A stretch of DNA of 64,000 nucleotides from Vreelandella zhaodongensis (lineage in GTDB: Bacteria > Pseudomonadota > Gammaproteobacteria > Pseudomonadales > Halomonadaceae), in NCBI RefSeq assembly GCF_013415115.1, contig NZ_JACCDD010000001.1, forward strand, positions 186,001-250,000, given 5' to 3'. Below, piece by piece: positions 50,977 through 59,593 of this stretch (position 1 is the first letter of the stretch; the number at the start of each line of letters is the position of its first letter). A program made the position numbers and the translations under genes. The notes beneath the pieces were generated by a model that did no database searches, was not told where the DNA came from, and saw only the letters and a list, made by a program, of their open reading frames with translations.

Positions 50977-51462
50977 ATGCCCTCTTTTGATATTGTGTCA
51001 GAGTTCGACCAGCACGAAGCATCCAATGCCGTTGATCAGGCAAACCGTGAAGTACAGACACGTTTTGATTTTAAAGGTGTCGATGCCAGCTTTGCCTTAG
51101 AAGGTGAAAAAGTGCAGCTAGAGGCAGAAGTAGACTTCCAGCTTAAGCAAATGATTGATGTGTTGCGCAACCGTCTGATTGCCCGTGGTATTGATGCCCG
51201 CTGCATGGATGTTCAAGACTCAGTGCTCTCTGGCGTGAAAGCGCGACAGGAGATTGTGCTTAAGCAGGGGCTTGACCAGGCGGAAGCAAAAGACGTGGTG
51301 AAGCGTATAAAAGCCAGCAAGTTAAAAGTACAAGCTCAAATTCAAGGCGAAAAGGTTCGCGTTACAGGTAAAAAGCGCGATGATTTACAGAGTGTGATGG
51401 CGCTACTACGAGGTGAAGAAGGCCCAGAGCTACCCCTGCAATTCGATAACTTCCGCGACTAA
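50977..51462 (+). CDS. yajQ: YajQ family nucleotide-binding protein
   Basis: 161 residues from ATG 50977. [11 protein letters not shown] at the N-terminus, [17 protein letters not shown] and the C-terminal [22 protein letters not shown] are nearly diagnostic. The fold has two ferredoxin-like halves. Some members bind cyclic-di-GMP and affect transcription; others bind nucleotides and phage or host RNA. The cellular role here is not shown by neighbours. It is probably a single cytosolic gene. Confidence 0.96.
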   Translation: MPSFDIVSEFDQHEASNAVDQANREVQTRFDFKGVDASFALEGEKVQLEAEVDFQLKQMIDVLRNRLIARGIDARCMDVQDSVLSGVKARQEIVLKQGLDQAEAKDVVKRIKASKLKVQAQIQGEKVRVTGKKRDDLQSVMALLRGEEGPELPLQFDNFRD

Positions 51463-51488
51463 CCTTCCAGGCAAGTAGTTAGGATAAT

Positions 51489-51517
51489 CAGTTCTTATAA
51501 ACAGTTCTTATAAACAG
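51489..51517. repeat. Tandem repeat of a 13-bp unit
   Basis: CAGTTCTTATAAA occurs at 51489 and 51502, followed by CAG of a third copy. It lies between yajQ and pepN, about 65 bases before the pepN start. Confidence 0.92.
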
Positions 51518-51582
51518 CAATATGATGACGCAGCGCGTGCGCTGCTCATCCTTAATTGAAACGCTTACAGGAGTCACGCACT

Positions 51583-54213
51583 ATGTCTGATCCGCAGCCG
51601 GTTTATTTAAGCGACTATCAGCCGCCCGCCTACCAAGTTACCCATACCGAGCTGACGTTTGATCTTGACCCTACCACGACCCGTGTCAAAGCAAGACTTC
51701 GAATGGAGCGCCACCCAGGCACTGATTCAAAGGCACCGTTAGTGCTGAACGGTGAGCATTTAACGCTGATATCACTGGCGATAGATGGCAACCCTTTGTC
51801 TGATACAGCGTATCAGCTAACGGATGAAGCGCTGTACATAGAGGAGGTGCCAGAGGCTTTCACTCTGGAGAGTGAAGTAGAGATTGCGCCCAGCAGTAAT
51901 ACGGCGCTGGAAGGGCTATACCTGTCTAATGGCATGTACTGCACCCAGTGTGAAGCGGAAGGCTTCCGCCGGATTACGTATTACCCAGATCGTCCCGATG
52001 TAATGGCGACTTTCAAAGTGACTGTGATTGGCGATGCAGAGGGCGAGCCGGTGCTGCTCGCTAATGGTAATCCCGTTGATCAAGGTACCCTGGAGAGCGG
52101 GCGGCATTTTGTGACCTGGGAAGATCCTCACCCTAAACCCTGTTATCTGTTTGCACTGGTCGCCGGTGATTTGCACAAGGTAGAAGACGTCTTCCAGACG
52201 ATGAGTGGTCGCAATGTCACGCTGCAGCTGTGGGTCGAGCAAGAGAACCTCGATAAGACAGAGCATGCGATGGCATCGCTTAAACGCGCCATGACGTGGG
52301 ACGAGCAAACCTATGGCCGCGAATACGATCTAGACCTGTTTATGATTGTAGCGGTGAATGACTTCAACATGGGGGCGATGGAGAACAAGGGACTTAATAT
52401 CTTCAACTCCGCTGCAGTGCTGACACATCCGGACACTGCAACGGATACCACCTTCCAAAATGTCGAGGGCATTGTGGCCCATGAATATTTCCACAACTGG
52501 TCGGGTAATCGCGTTACGTGTCGTGACTGGTTCCAGCTCTCCTTGAAAGAAGGCTTTACGGTTTTTCGTGACCAGTGTTTTTCGGCAGATACCAACTCGG
52601 CTCCCGTTAAGCGCATTCAGGACGTGTCGTTTTTCCGTACCGCTCAGTTTGCCGAGGATGGTGGGCCAACAGCACACCCTATTCGGCCAGACCACTTTAT
52701 TGAGATCACCAACTTCTACACCCTGACAATTTATGAAAAGGGTGCTGAAGTCGTACGTATGCTTTGTAACCTACTGGGTTGGGAAGACTTCCGGCGTGGA
52801 TCTGATCTTTATTTCGATCGCTTTGATGGCCAAGCCGTCACGATTGAAGACTTCATTGGCTGTATGGCAGAGGTGTCTGGCGCAGATCTAAACCAGTTCA
52901 TGCGCTGGTACTCCCAGGCGGGAACACCTGAGATCGATGCCCATGGAGAGTACGACTACGTGAATGCGGCGTATCACTTAACACTGCGTCAGCGTACCCC
53001 CGCCACGCCAGGGCAGCCGGATAAGCTGCCGCTGCATATTCCCGTGCGTATGGGGCTTGTTGGCACCAAGTCAGGGCAGGATCTCACCTTAACTCTGGAA
53101 GGCGAAAAGCTGGGTAAGGACGCTGTGATCCATCTCACCGAAGATGAACAAACCTTTGTCTTTGCGGATGTTGCGGAAGCCCCTGTCCCTTCATTGTTAC
53201 GGGATTTCTCTGCCCCTGTGAAGCTACACTTTCCCTATTCACGGGAAGACTTGGCGTTTTTGCTGACCCACGACAGCGATGGTTTTAACCGTTGGGATGC
53301 TGGGCAACGACTTGCCATGTTGGCACTTGATGATCTGATCGCCGCACACCGTAACGGCGTGGAAAAGGTCATGGATAGCCGTGTTGTTGAAGCGTTTAGA
53401 ACACTGCTTACCGGATCGATGGACGACAAGGCTGTGTTGGCTGAGATGCTGACGCTACCGTCGGAAGCCTACATCGCTGAGCAACAGCCAATCGTTGATG
53501 TTGACGCGATTCATGCGGCTCGCGAATTTGTCCGTCAATCGCTGGCGGTGGCGCTTCGCGATGAGTTTGTCGGCGTCTATAAGGCCAACGTGAGTGATGA
53601 GCCCTATTCGCCAACGCCTGAGCAAATTGCTCAGCGCAGCCTCAAGAATGTAGCGCTGACGTATTTGATGTCGATTGAAGATGAAGAGGGGGTTGCACTG
53701 TGCGAAGCGCAGTTTGCGGCGGGGCATAATATGACCGATGTGCGTCATGCGCTCACTTTACTGTCGCATAGTGATCGTGACGACCTGGCGTCACCTGCTT
53801 TGAAAGCATTTGGCGAAAAGTGGGCCCACGACCCGCTGGTTATGGATCAGTGGTTTACCATACAAGTCACTCGCCCACAGTCAGATGTGCTCGATCGTGT
53901 GCAGTACTTAATGCAGCATCCTGCATTTTCAATTAAGAATCCGAACAAAGTGCGTGCGCTGGTCGGTGCGTTTGCGCAGAATCGCGTTAATTTCCATCGT
54001 TTAGATGGTAAAGGATATGCGCTGTTAGCGGATGTGGTTATCGAGCTGAACCGCCTTAACCCGGAAATAGCAGCACGATTGATCACGCCGCTAACACGCT
54101 GGCAGCGCTTTGATGAAGAGCGTCAGCAGTTAATGCGCGCCGAACTTCTGCGCATTAAGCAAGAGCCGCTTTCATCTAACGTGTTTGAAGTTGTTGAGAA
54201 GGCGCTGGCATAA
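51583..54213 (+). CDS. pepN: Aminopeptidase N
   Basis: 876 residues from ATG 51583 (MSDPQPVYLSDYQPPAY), with GGAG upstream. The substrate-recognition motif GAMENKG (about residue 264) and zinc motif HEYFHNW (about residue 300) with the second Glu in LKEGFTVFRDQ are intact. The four-domain M1 layout and length match E. coli PepN (870). It is a cytosolic zinc enzyme that removes N-terminal residues from peptides in general protein turnover. The lipid kinase gene follows after 39 bases. Confidence 0.97.
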   Translation: MSDPQPVYLSDYQPPAYQVTHTELTFDLDPTTTRVKARLRMERHPGTDSKAPLVLNGEHLTLISLAIDGNPLSDTAYQLTDEALYIEEVPEAFTLESEVEIAPSSNTALEGLYLSNGMYCTQCEAEGFRRITYYPDRPDVMATFKVTVIGDAEGEPVLLANGNPVDQGTLESGRHFVTWEDPHPKPCYLFALVAGDLHKVEDVFQTMSGRNVTLQLWVEQENLDKTEHAMASLKRAMTWDEQTYGREYDLDLFMIVAVNDFNMGAMENKGLNIFNSAAVLTHPDTATDTTFQNVEGIVAHEYFHNWSGNRVTCRDWFQLSLKEGFTVFRDQCFSADTNSAPVKRIQDVSFFRTAQFAEDGGPTAHPIRPDHFIEITNFYTLTIYEKGAEVVRMLCNLLGWEDFRRGSDLYFDRFDGQAVTIEDFIGCMAEVSGADLNQFMRWYSQAGTPEIDAHGEYDYVNAAYHLTLRQRTPATPGQPDKLPLHIPVRMGLVGTKSGQDLTLTLEGEKLGKDAVIHLTEDEQTFVFADVAEAPVPSLLRDFSAPVKLHFPYSREDLAFLLTHDSDGFNRWDAGQRLAMLALDDLIAAHRNGVEKVMDSRVVEAFRTLLTGSMDDKAVLAEMLTLPSEAYIAEQQPIVDVDAIHAAREFVRQSLAVALRDEFVGVYKANVSDEPYSPTPEQIAQRSLKNVALTYLMSIEDEEGVALCEAQFAAGHNMTDVRHALTLLSHSDRDDLASPALKAFGEKWAHDPLVMDQWFTIQVTRPQSDVLDRVQYLMQHPAFSIKNPNKVRALVGAFAQNRVNFHRLDGKGYALLADVVIELNRLNPEIAARLITPLTRWQRFDEERQQLMRAELLRIKQEPLSSNVFEVVEKALA

Positions 54214-54252
54214 GGTATACCAGGGCACTAACCATGGAGAGGGAATGCGTCG

Positions 54253-55212
54253 GTGACAGATTCACAACAGCACTATTTACTGATCGTTAACGGTAAATCT
54301 TCTGGTAACCCGGCGCTACGCGAGGCTGTTGAAGAGCAGCGCAAGACAGGGATGCACATTACCGTCCGTTCAACCTGGGAAGGTGGTGATGCCGCTGAAT
54401 TCGCCGCCCAGGCGGTCGAGCTGGGCGCATCTCGGGTAATTGCCTGCGGTGGCGATGGCACCGTTAATGAGGTGGTCAATGGGCTTATGCGGATTGCTCA
54501 TGATCAGCGCCCCGCATTAGGTATTGTGCCGTTAGGCAGTGCTAATGATTTTGCGACATCTCTTGGCTTGCCGCTGGAGCCAGGGCCTGCTTTAGCGGCT
54601 ACCCGAGAATTATCGTCTGCGCCTATTGATGTGGTTAGAATGACCGCAGAGTCAGGTGCCAAAAAAACGACCAGCTACTACATCAACATGACAACCTGTG
54701 GTTTTGGCGCTGAAATTACCTCATCGACCCCGAAGATGCTCAAGCGTATGTTGGGGGGAGGCGCCTACTCCCTAATGGGGGCTTTAAAGGCATGGCGGCA
54801 TCGTAGCTATCGGGGCACGTTGCATTGGGGAGGCCAGGAGGAGGACGCATTGTTGTTACTTCTGGCGTTGGGCAATGGCCGCCAATCCGGCGGGGGGCAA
54901 GTGTTAGCGCCCAGAGCAAAGCTTGACGATGGTCGCTTGGATGTGCTGCTGGTTAAGGATTTTTCGTCAGTGTCGGAGCTGCCGACACTGCTTGGCGAAT
55001 TACAGCGCTTCCCCGCAGAAGGGCGCTATGTGCGCTATTTTACGGTCAACCAACTGTCCGTGACCACGCAGCAGGATGAAGAGCCCTGGCCGTTAACACT
55101 AGATGGTGAGGCGCGCCGCTATGAACGATTTTGTGTCGACGTCGTACCTCTTGCCTTAAAGGTGCTACTGCCGGAAGGGTGTTCGCTTCTCTCCGCAAAT
55201 GACCGACACTGA
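54253..55212 (+). CDS. yegS: Lipid kinase of the YegS/DAGK catalytic family
   Basis: 319 residues from GTG 54253. The nearby ATG 54245 runs out of frame into a stop, so the GTG with GAGAGGG upstream is chosen. The nucleotide loop NGKSSGNPAL, GGDGTVNEVVNGLM (about residues 76-89) and GIVPLGSANDFA are diagnostic. It should phosphorylate a membrane lipid such as phosphatidylglycerol or diacylglycerol; E. coli YegS uses phosphatidylglycerol in vitro. The second half has GNGRQSGGGQVLAP. The lipoprotein gene follows. Confidence 0.93.
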   Translation: MTDSQQHYLLIVNGKSSGNPALREAVEEQRKTGMHITVRSTWEGGDAAEFAAQAVELGASRVIACGGDGTVNEVVNGLMRIAHDQRPALGIVPLGSANDFATSLGLPLEPGPALAATRELSSAPIDVVRMTAESGAKKTTSYYINMTTCGFGAEITSSTPKMLKRMLGGGAYSLMGALKAWRHRSYRGTLHWGGQEEDALLLLLALGNGRQSGGGQVLAPRAKLDDGRLDVLLVKDFSSVSELPTLLGELQRFPAEGRYVRYFTVNQLSVTTQQDEEPWPLTLDGEARRYERFCVDVVPLALKVLLPEGCSLLSANDRH

Positions 55213-55254
55213 TATTATTAGTTAATTACACAGCTAACCAAGGAGCATAATCAG

Positions 55255-55980
55255 ATGCTAAATAGAAGACTATGGATACCCGCATTGGCCAGCGCAGCGC
55301 TTTTGCTAAGCGCTTGTGGAGATAGCCAAGAGGAGGCGACTGTTCCAGCTGAAGATAGCGCACCTTCAGTGTCTGATGATGATGTTATTCAAAATGACGA
55401 GGCGCCAGCTGCTGCAGAAAACGCAGCAGACATGCCCAGCCCTGAGGAAATTGAAGATGACGTGGAGGCACGCCAAGCGGCAGAGCAGCTAGATGAAGCC
55501 GAGGCGTTGAGAAGTGAGGAGGAGGCTGACACTGACGCATTACCCGTAAGCGGTGAAGACGTTCAGGCAGGCGACGATACCCTGGCTGCTGACCCAGAAG
55601 ATGCGCTTGATGAAGCAAGTGCTATGCCGGGGGAGACGACGCGCTCGGATGTGGATGATGTGATCGCTGAAACTGAACGCCGTTTTGAAGAAGCGCAGCG
55701 GCGGCTGGATGAGCAGTTCCAAGAAGTGGAGCAGCAGGCACCTGTTTTGGAGCCAATGGAGAGCGAAGAGTTCTCTACTGATTGGGAGACAGACAGCAGC
55801 CTTCCGGATAGCCCTCGTTTAGAAGATGACCTTGAAGCAGCAGATGTCGATGCGCTAATCGAAGATACTGAGCGTCGCTTCGAAGAAGCTCAGCAGCGCT
55901 TAGAGCAACAGTTTGAAGAGATTGAGCAAGGGCGCTCGGTTGATGGCGAGTTGAACAACAACCGCACTGAAACGGAGTAA
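55255..55980 (+). CDS. Acidic lipoprotein with two near-identical coiled-coil repeats
   Basis: 241 residues from ATG 55255. The signal peptide ends in lipobox LSAC, so Cys21 is lipidated. The mature protein is extremely rich in Glu and Asp and likely disordered up to about residue 130. Two 29-residue units (132-160 and 197-225) match at 20 of 29 positions and share TERRFEEAQ; both are helical with coiled-coil spacing (ERRFEEAQ-RL-QF-E-EQ). A linker of 36 residues separates them. I do not recognise a named family. The position after the lipid kinase suggests an envelope role but shows no more. Confidence 0.8.
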   Translation: MLNRRLWIPALASAALLLSACGDSQEEATVPAEDSAPSVSDDDVIQNDEAPAAAENAADMPSPEEIEDDVEARQAAEQLDEAEALRSEEEADTDALPVSGEDVQAGDDTLAADPEDALDEASAMPGETTRSDVDDVIAETERRFEEAQRRLDEQFQEVEQQAPVLEPMESEEFSTDWETDSSLPDSPRLEDDLEAADVDALIEDTERRFEEAQQRLEQQFEEIEQGRSVDGELNNNRTETE

Positions 55981-56030
55981 GTAACAGAGTCCTGCGTAAC
56001 CGTGTTTTAGATTAACCATCCTGCAAAAAA

Positions 56031-56054
56031 TAAGGCCCGCAATAGCGGGCCTTA
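56031..56054 (-). terminator. Terminator of the cold-shock gene
   Basis: TAAGGCCCGC (56031-56040) and GCGGGCCTTA (56045-56054) form a perfect 10-bp stem with an AATA loop. On the minus strand it is followed by TTTTTT (56030-56025), so it terminates the cold-shock gene, and it may also stop the lipoprotein transcript. Confidence 0.9.
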
Positions 56055-56071
56055 TGGTCATTCGCCGAGCA

Positions 56072-56275
56072 TTACACTGGACGAATGTTGGAAGCCTGAA
56101 GGCCTTTTTTACCCTGCGTCACTTCAAAGCTGACTTTCTGACCATCTTGCAGGGTCTTGAAACCTTCAGCTTGAATTTCGGAGAAATGTGCAAACAAGTC
56201 GTCACCACCGTCATCGGGAGAGATGAAGCCGTAACCTTTAGTTTCGTTGAACCACTTGACAGTACCAGTTGCCAT
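56072..56275 (-). CDS. Cold-shock domain protein (CspA family)
   Basis: 67 residues from ATG 56275 with AAGGA upstream. The single beta-barrel domain shows RNP1 KGYGFISP (residues 13-20) and RNP2 DLFAHF (about 27-32), plus [11 protein letters not shown] at the start and [15 protein letters not shown] at the end. It binds single-stranded RNA/DNA and opens RNA structure. Whether it is cold-induced cannot be read; the 131-bp region to the divergent LysE gene could contain a long leader. Confidence 0.95.
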   Translation of the reverse strand: MATGTVKWFNETKGYGFISPDDGGDDLFAHFSEIQAEGFKTLQDGQKVSFEVTQGKKGLQASNIRPV

Positions 56276-56406
56276 CGTTCATATCCTTAACGTGCTTAAT
56301 AATAGCGAACACTCATTTTGAGTGCGCGCAACCCCAATGTAGAAGCAAATGCTCTCGTCGTCCAGGCGTTGAGTTAATAATCTTTAACCTTTTGCGAGTG
56401 TCTGCC

Positions 56407-57063
56407 ATGCTGCAAATTAGCTTCATCGACGCACAATTTGTGCCCTTTCTAATAGCGATAACGTTGCTATCGGTGAGCCCTGGCGTCGATACGCTACTCG
56501 TCATTCGTAATACTGCGCGTGGCGGAGTTCGTGATGGCGTAGCGACGAGTTTAGCTATTTGCTGTGGGTTGTTTGTGCATGCCACGATTTCAGCATTGGG
56601 GATTTCGCTTATTTTACTGCAGTCAGCATGGGCGTTTCATATGCTGAAGCTAGTAGGTGCGGCTTATTTGATTTGGCTCGGTGTCAACAGCTTGCTCGCA
56701 GCGCGACGAGGAGTGCCTTTGCCTGTTCAGGGTATGTTGGAAAGAAGTTCTCCTGTGCCCTTCTGGCAACCGGTTAAAGAGGGACTGCTTTCTAACGTGT
56801 TGAACCCTAAAACTGTCGTGTTTTATATGGCGTTTTTGCCTCAGTTTATCGCGCCTACTGACCCCGCCTTGTTGAAGTCATTGTGGCTGGCAGGGGTGCA
56901 CTTCGTCATTGCCAATGTCTGGCAAATTAGCGTGGTGTTAATGGTGGGGGGGGCAACTAAGTGGCTGGCTAGTGCTCGCTTTGCGCAAACGCTAAATGCG
57001 GCGACTGGGGCTGTTTTGGTGTTGTTTGGTGTGCGCTTAGCATTAGAGCAGCGCCCAGTATGA
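56407..57063 (+). CDS. LysE/RhtB family exporter
   Basis: 218 residues from ATG 56407 (MLQISFIDAQF); earlier in-frame codons from 56269 overlap the cold-shock gene and are not family-like. Six hydrophobic segments are visible. The N-terminal family motif SPGVDTLLVIRNTARGGVRDG and NVLNPKTVVFYMAFLPQF are diagnostic. Members export amino acids such as homoserine, threonine or lysine, or small polar molecules, across the inner membrane; the substrate is not identifiable. The TGA stop lies inside a strong hairpin. Confidence 0.93.
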   Translation: MLQISFIDAQFVPFLIAITLLSVSPGVDTLLVIRNTARGGVRDGVATSLAICCGLFVHATISALGISLILLQSAWAFHMLKLVGAAYLIWLGVNSLLAARRGVPLPVQGMLERSSPVPFWQPVKEGLLSNVLNPKTVVFYMAFLPQFIAPTDPALLKSLWLAGVHFVIANVWQISVVLMVGGATKWLASARFAQTLNAATGAVLVLFGVRLALEQRPV

Positions 57064-57075
57064 CTGGGCGCTGCT
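57047..57075. promoter_or_regulatory. 13-bp perfect hairpin overlapping the exporter stop codon
   Basis: AGCAGCGCCCAGT (57047-57059) pairs exactly with ACTGGGCGCTGCT (57063-57075), with an ATG loop. The stop codon TGA is at 57061-57063. No T-run follows on either strand. It separates the convergent LysE and slt genes and may act as a weak terminator or mRNA end-protection. Confidence 0.8.
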
Positions 57076-57094
57076 AGTCTGCGGCCGTCGTGTT

Positions 57095-59044
57095 TTATCG
57101 GCGAGCGAGTAGAGCTCGGTCATAGCGTACGGTTTGCTCGTTGTCGCTGAGCAAAGAAACGCCTTCGCTGTTACCACCGTTAGCTAAACTTTCAAAAATG
57201 ACGCGATAACTCAGTACAGCCTGCACGTAGTCGCGCGTCTCACGGAAGGGGATGCTTTCGACAAATAGGTCAAAGGATTCCATGTTGTTGCCCAGCCATT
57301 GATCCACCCGGCCAGGACCTGCGTTATACGCCGCAGCAGCGGCTAAACGGTTGCCTTGGTAGCGCTCAAGTTTATCGCGTAAGTAAGTGCTGCCTAAACG
57401 GATGTTGAGTTCAGGTTCCAGAACGCCGTAGGGGCCAGGGTCATTAAGCCCTAGTTGGCGGCTTACTTGGCTTGCTGTGCTGGGCATTAGTTGCATCAGT
57501 CCCCGGGCTCCCGCAGGTGAGAGCGCGTCGGGGTTGTAGGCACTTTCACGACGAGTGATTGCCATCAGTAGGTAGGGGTCGACACCGGTGAGCCGGCCCC
57601 AGTGCAAAAAGCTATCGCGGTATGCAGCTGGGAAGCGCCAATCCAACGCGTCCCACATTTCGCCAGCAATGGTGGTTTGCACTAAGCGCGCATGCCATTG
57701 CTGTTGAGCAGCATAATCAGCCAGCGCCCGCGCCTGGTAAGAGGAGCTGTTCCGAACAGCATGTAGCCACTCACTGTTGGCTAAGCCGTCTTCACCAATG
57801 CGCATGAGTGCCTCGGTGCGTTGTACGGCAGGGAGGAGTGCCGTATGTCCCCGAGTGATTTCATCAAAATGATTGCGCTCTAGATTGAGTTGATAAGGCT
57901 GGTTGAGTTTTTCTGCGGCGGCAAAGCCGTAGAAGCTTCGATCCGAGGCGGCCTGTTGATAGCGTGCCATCGCAGCATCATGGTTGCCCAGCTGCTCATT
58001 CGCTCTGGCTAGCCAGTACTGCCAGCGGCTTCTCTCTTGTTGACTGGCAGGCATTTCAGCGATCCAATGCATGACATCGGCCCACTGCCGCTCAGCCAGT
58101 GCACGCCGTACCCTCAGCTCTAACACGCGTTCGCTATCTAGTGAGGGGAGTACGCTATCAACCCAGCTAAGCGTGCCGGGGGCGTTGCGAACGAGTGCAT
58201 AAAACGCCAGCTCTTCTTCAATGACTTGCTGGTCAGAAGGTGGGAGGTTGAGCCGCGGTGCTATCTGTTGCCATGCACTAAAGGCCGCGGGGGTGTTTTC
58301 TCGCGTATAGCGCTGCATTGCTGCTTTATAGAAAGCCGCGCTGGCTGCGCACTCTGGCCCTAGGCATGAGGGTGCCGAGGTTAATGCGGCACTGTCACTA
58401 GTTACCTTGCCTACCGTTTCAATTGCTGTTTGCCACTGCCCGCTAAGTAGTCCGTCCAAATAGTTGCTCAGACGTTCTTCTCCAGCCTGCCAGGCAAGCA
58501 TTTTACGCTCCCAGATGGCGGTGGCATTGATGGTGCCATCGCTGCGTAAACGGCTAAAAAGTGTATTACAGGCATCCGGTTGAGAGCTGCCTACTCGCCA
58601 CAGCCCAAGGCCCGCAGCTCGGGCTTCCTCGGGAGCTCTATCTAGCAACGCAGTGTAGTAGTAGCACTGGCGAGCCGTGCCCGAGGGTTCACCATCGGCG
58701 ACCGCGAGCAGATTATCGAATTGACCAGCACTGCCATATCGTTCAATTGCCTGGCCACGCATCCATTCTGCCAAGGGAGAGTCAGAATGTTGTCCAATAA
58801 ACTGTTGTACTTGGCTAGGTGGAATGTGTGGCAGCTGGCTGCGTAAGCGGTGGTAGTCCACATAACCACTGAGAATATGTCCCTCGATCGCACGTTCATC
58901 GATTTGTTGCCACTGTTGTTGGCGAGCTGCTTCCAACGCATCCCGCATCGCGCTGTCAGACGTTGCCCAGGAGGCGGTAGGTAAGCCTATCAACGTCGCA
59001 GCACACAGGCTGCGAAGGGTAGAACGAAATGGCGAAGCCTGCAT
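57095..59044 (-). CDS. slt: Soluble lytic murein transglycosylase
   Basis: 649 residues from ATG 59044. A signal peptide (about residues 1-27) ends near ASWATS. A long alpha-helical superhelix U-domain (to about residue 450) follows. The C-terminal catalytic domain has TRRESAYNPDALSPAGARG with catalytic Glu, LMQLMPSTASQVSRQLG and AAAYNAGPGRVDQWLG. It cleaves the MurNAc-GlcNAc bond forming anhydro sugars for cell-wall recycling, as a doughnut-shaped periplasmic enzyme. Length agrees with E. coli Slt70 (645). Confidence 0.94.
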   Translation of the reverse strand: MQASPFRSTLRSLCAATLIGLPTASWATSDSAMRDALEAARQQQWQQIDERAIEGHILSGYVDYHRLRSQLPHIPPSQVQQFIGQHSDSPLAEWMRGQAIERYGSAGQFDNLLAVADGEPSGTARQCYYYTALLDRAPEEARAAGLGLWRVGSSQPDACNTLFSRLRSDGTINATAIWERKMLAWQAGEERLSNYLDGLLSGQWQTAIETVGKVTSDSAALTSAPSCLGPECAASAAFYKAAMQRYTRENTPAAFSAWQQIAPRLNLPPSDQQVIEEELAFYALVRNAPGTLSWVDSVLPSLDSERVLELRVRRALAERQWADVMHWIAEMPASQQERSRWQYWLARANEQLGNHDAAMARYQQAASDRSFYGFAAAEKLNQPYQLNLERNHFDEITRGHTALLPAVQRTEALMRIGEDGLANSEWLHAVRNSSSYQARALADYAAQQQWHARLVQTTIAGEMWDALDWRFPAAYRDSFLHWGRLTGVDPYLLMAITRRESAYNPDALSPAGARGLMQLMPSTASQVSRQLGLNDPGPYGVLEPELNIRLGSTYLRDKLERYQGNRLAAAAAYNAGPGRVDQWLGNNMESFDLFVESIPFRETRDYVQAVLSYRVIFESLANGGNSEGVSLLSDNEQTVRYDRALLARR

Positions 59045-59144
59045 GGCACTTCCTCTTGCTCGCTAGTGGTATGAAAAGCGCTATAGTGAACTATAGGGGC
59101 AAACAATGTTCTGACAAGCATGACACTTGGAGAATTCAATTACG

Positions 59145-59492
59145 ATGGCACGATTATCTACGTGGTGGTTGTTTCGTCGACTTAAAACTCGCTTATGGGC
59201 AATAAAACGTATTGGTAGAGCACTGGCACTGTTTTTGCCGATGACACGCGATGTGTTGCGGGGAGATTTTCGCCCCATTCCTTGGTCTGCCTTTGGCATG
59301 ATGGCGCTGGCCTTGGCTTATCTTGTCATGCCTTTTGACTTGATCCCCGATTTTCTGGTGATTATTGGCTTAGTTGATGATGTATTAATCATAGGTTGGC
59401 TATTGAATCGCATAGATCAGCGGCTTTCTGATTATCGCGCATGGAAAGACGAAATCTGTAATTCGACGGCATCTCACCATTCACCTTCTTGA
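59145..59492 (+). CDS. DUF1232 family membrane protein (YkvA-like)
   Basis: 115 residues from ATG 59145 (MARLSTWWLFR); TTG 59127 is an alternative. The DUF1232 signature YLVMPFDLIPDFLVIIGLVDD is present around residues 63-83, flanked by hydrophobic stretches, so it is a small inner-membrane protein. The N-terminus is Arg/Lys-rich. Function unknown. Its stop codon is used by the -35 element of the htpG heat-shock promoter. Confidence 0.88.
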   Translation: MARLSTWWLFRRLKTRLWAIKRIGRALALFLPMTRDVLRGDFRPIPWSAFGMMALALAYLVMPFDLIPDFLVIIGLVDDVLIIGWLLNRIDQRLSDYRAWKDEICNSTASHHSPS

Positions 59493-59516
59493 AATCCCTC
59501 TGTTTATCCCCATATT
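59488..59516 (+). promoter_or_regulatory. Sigma-32 (RpoH) promoter of htpG
   Basis: CTTGAAA at 59488-59494 and CCCCATATT at 59508-59516 are separated by 13 bases, matching the heat-shock consensus (CTTGAA, about 13-14 bases, CCCCAT-T). The predicted RNA start is about 59523, some 70 bases before the htpG ATG. The -35 box overlaps the stop codon of the DUF1232 gene. Confidence 0.88.
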
Positions 59517-59593
59517 GAGTCCATAACCTTTTCCGCACCTGCCTGCGTTAGGCAGGTGCAGCAAGCAACACGTGATCAATGAGGGCTAAGCGC

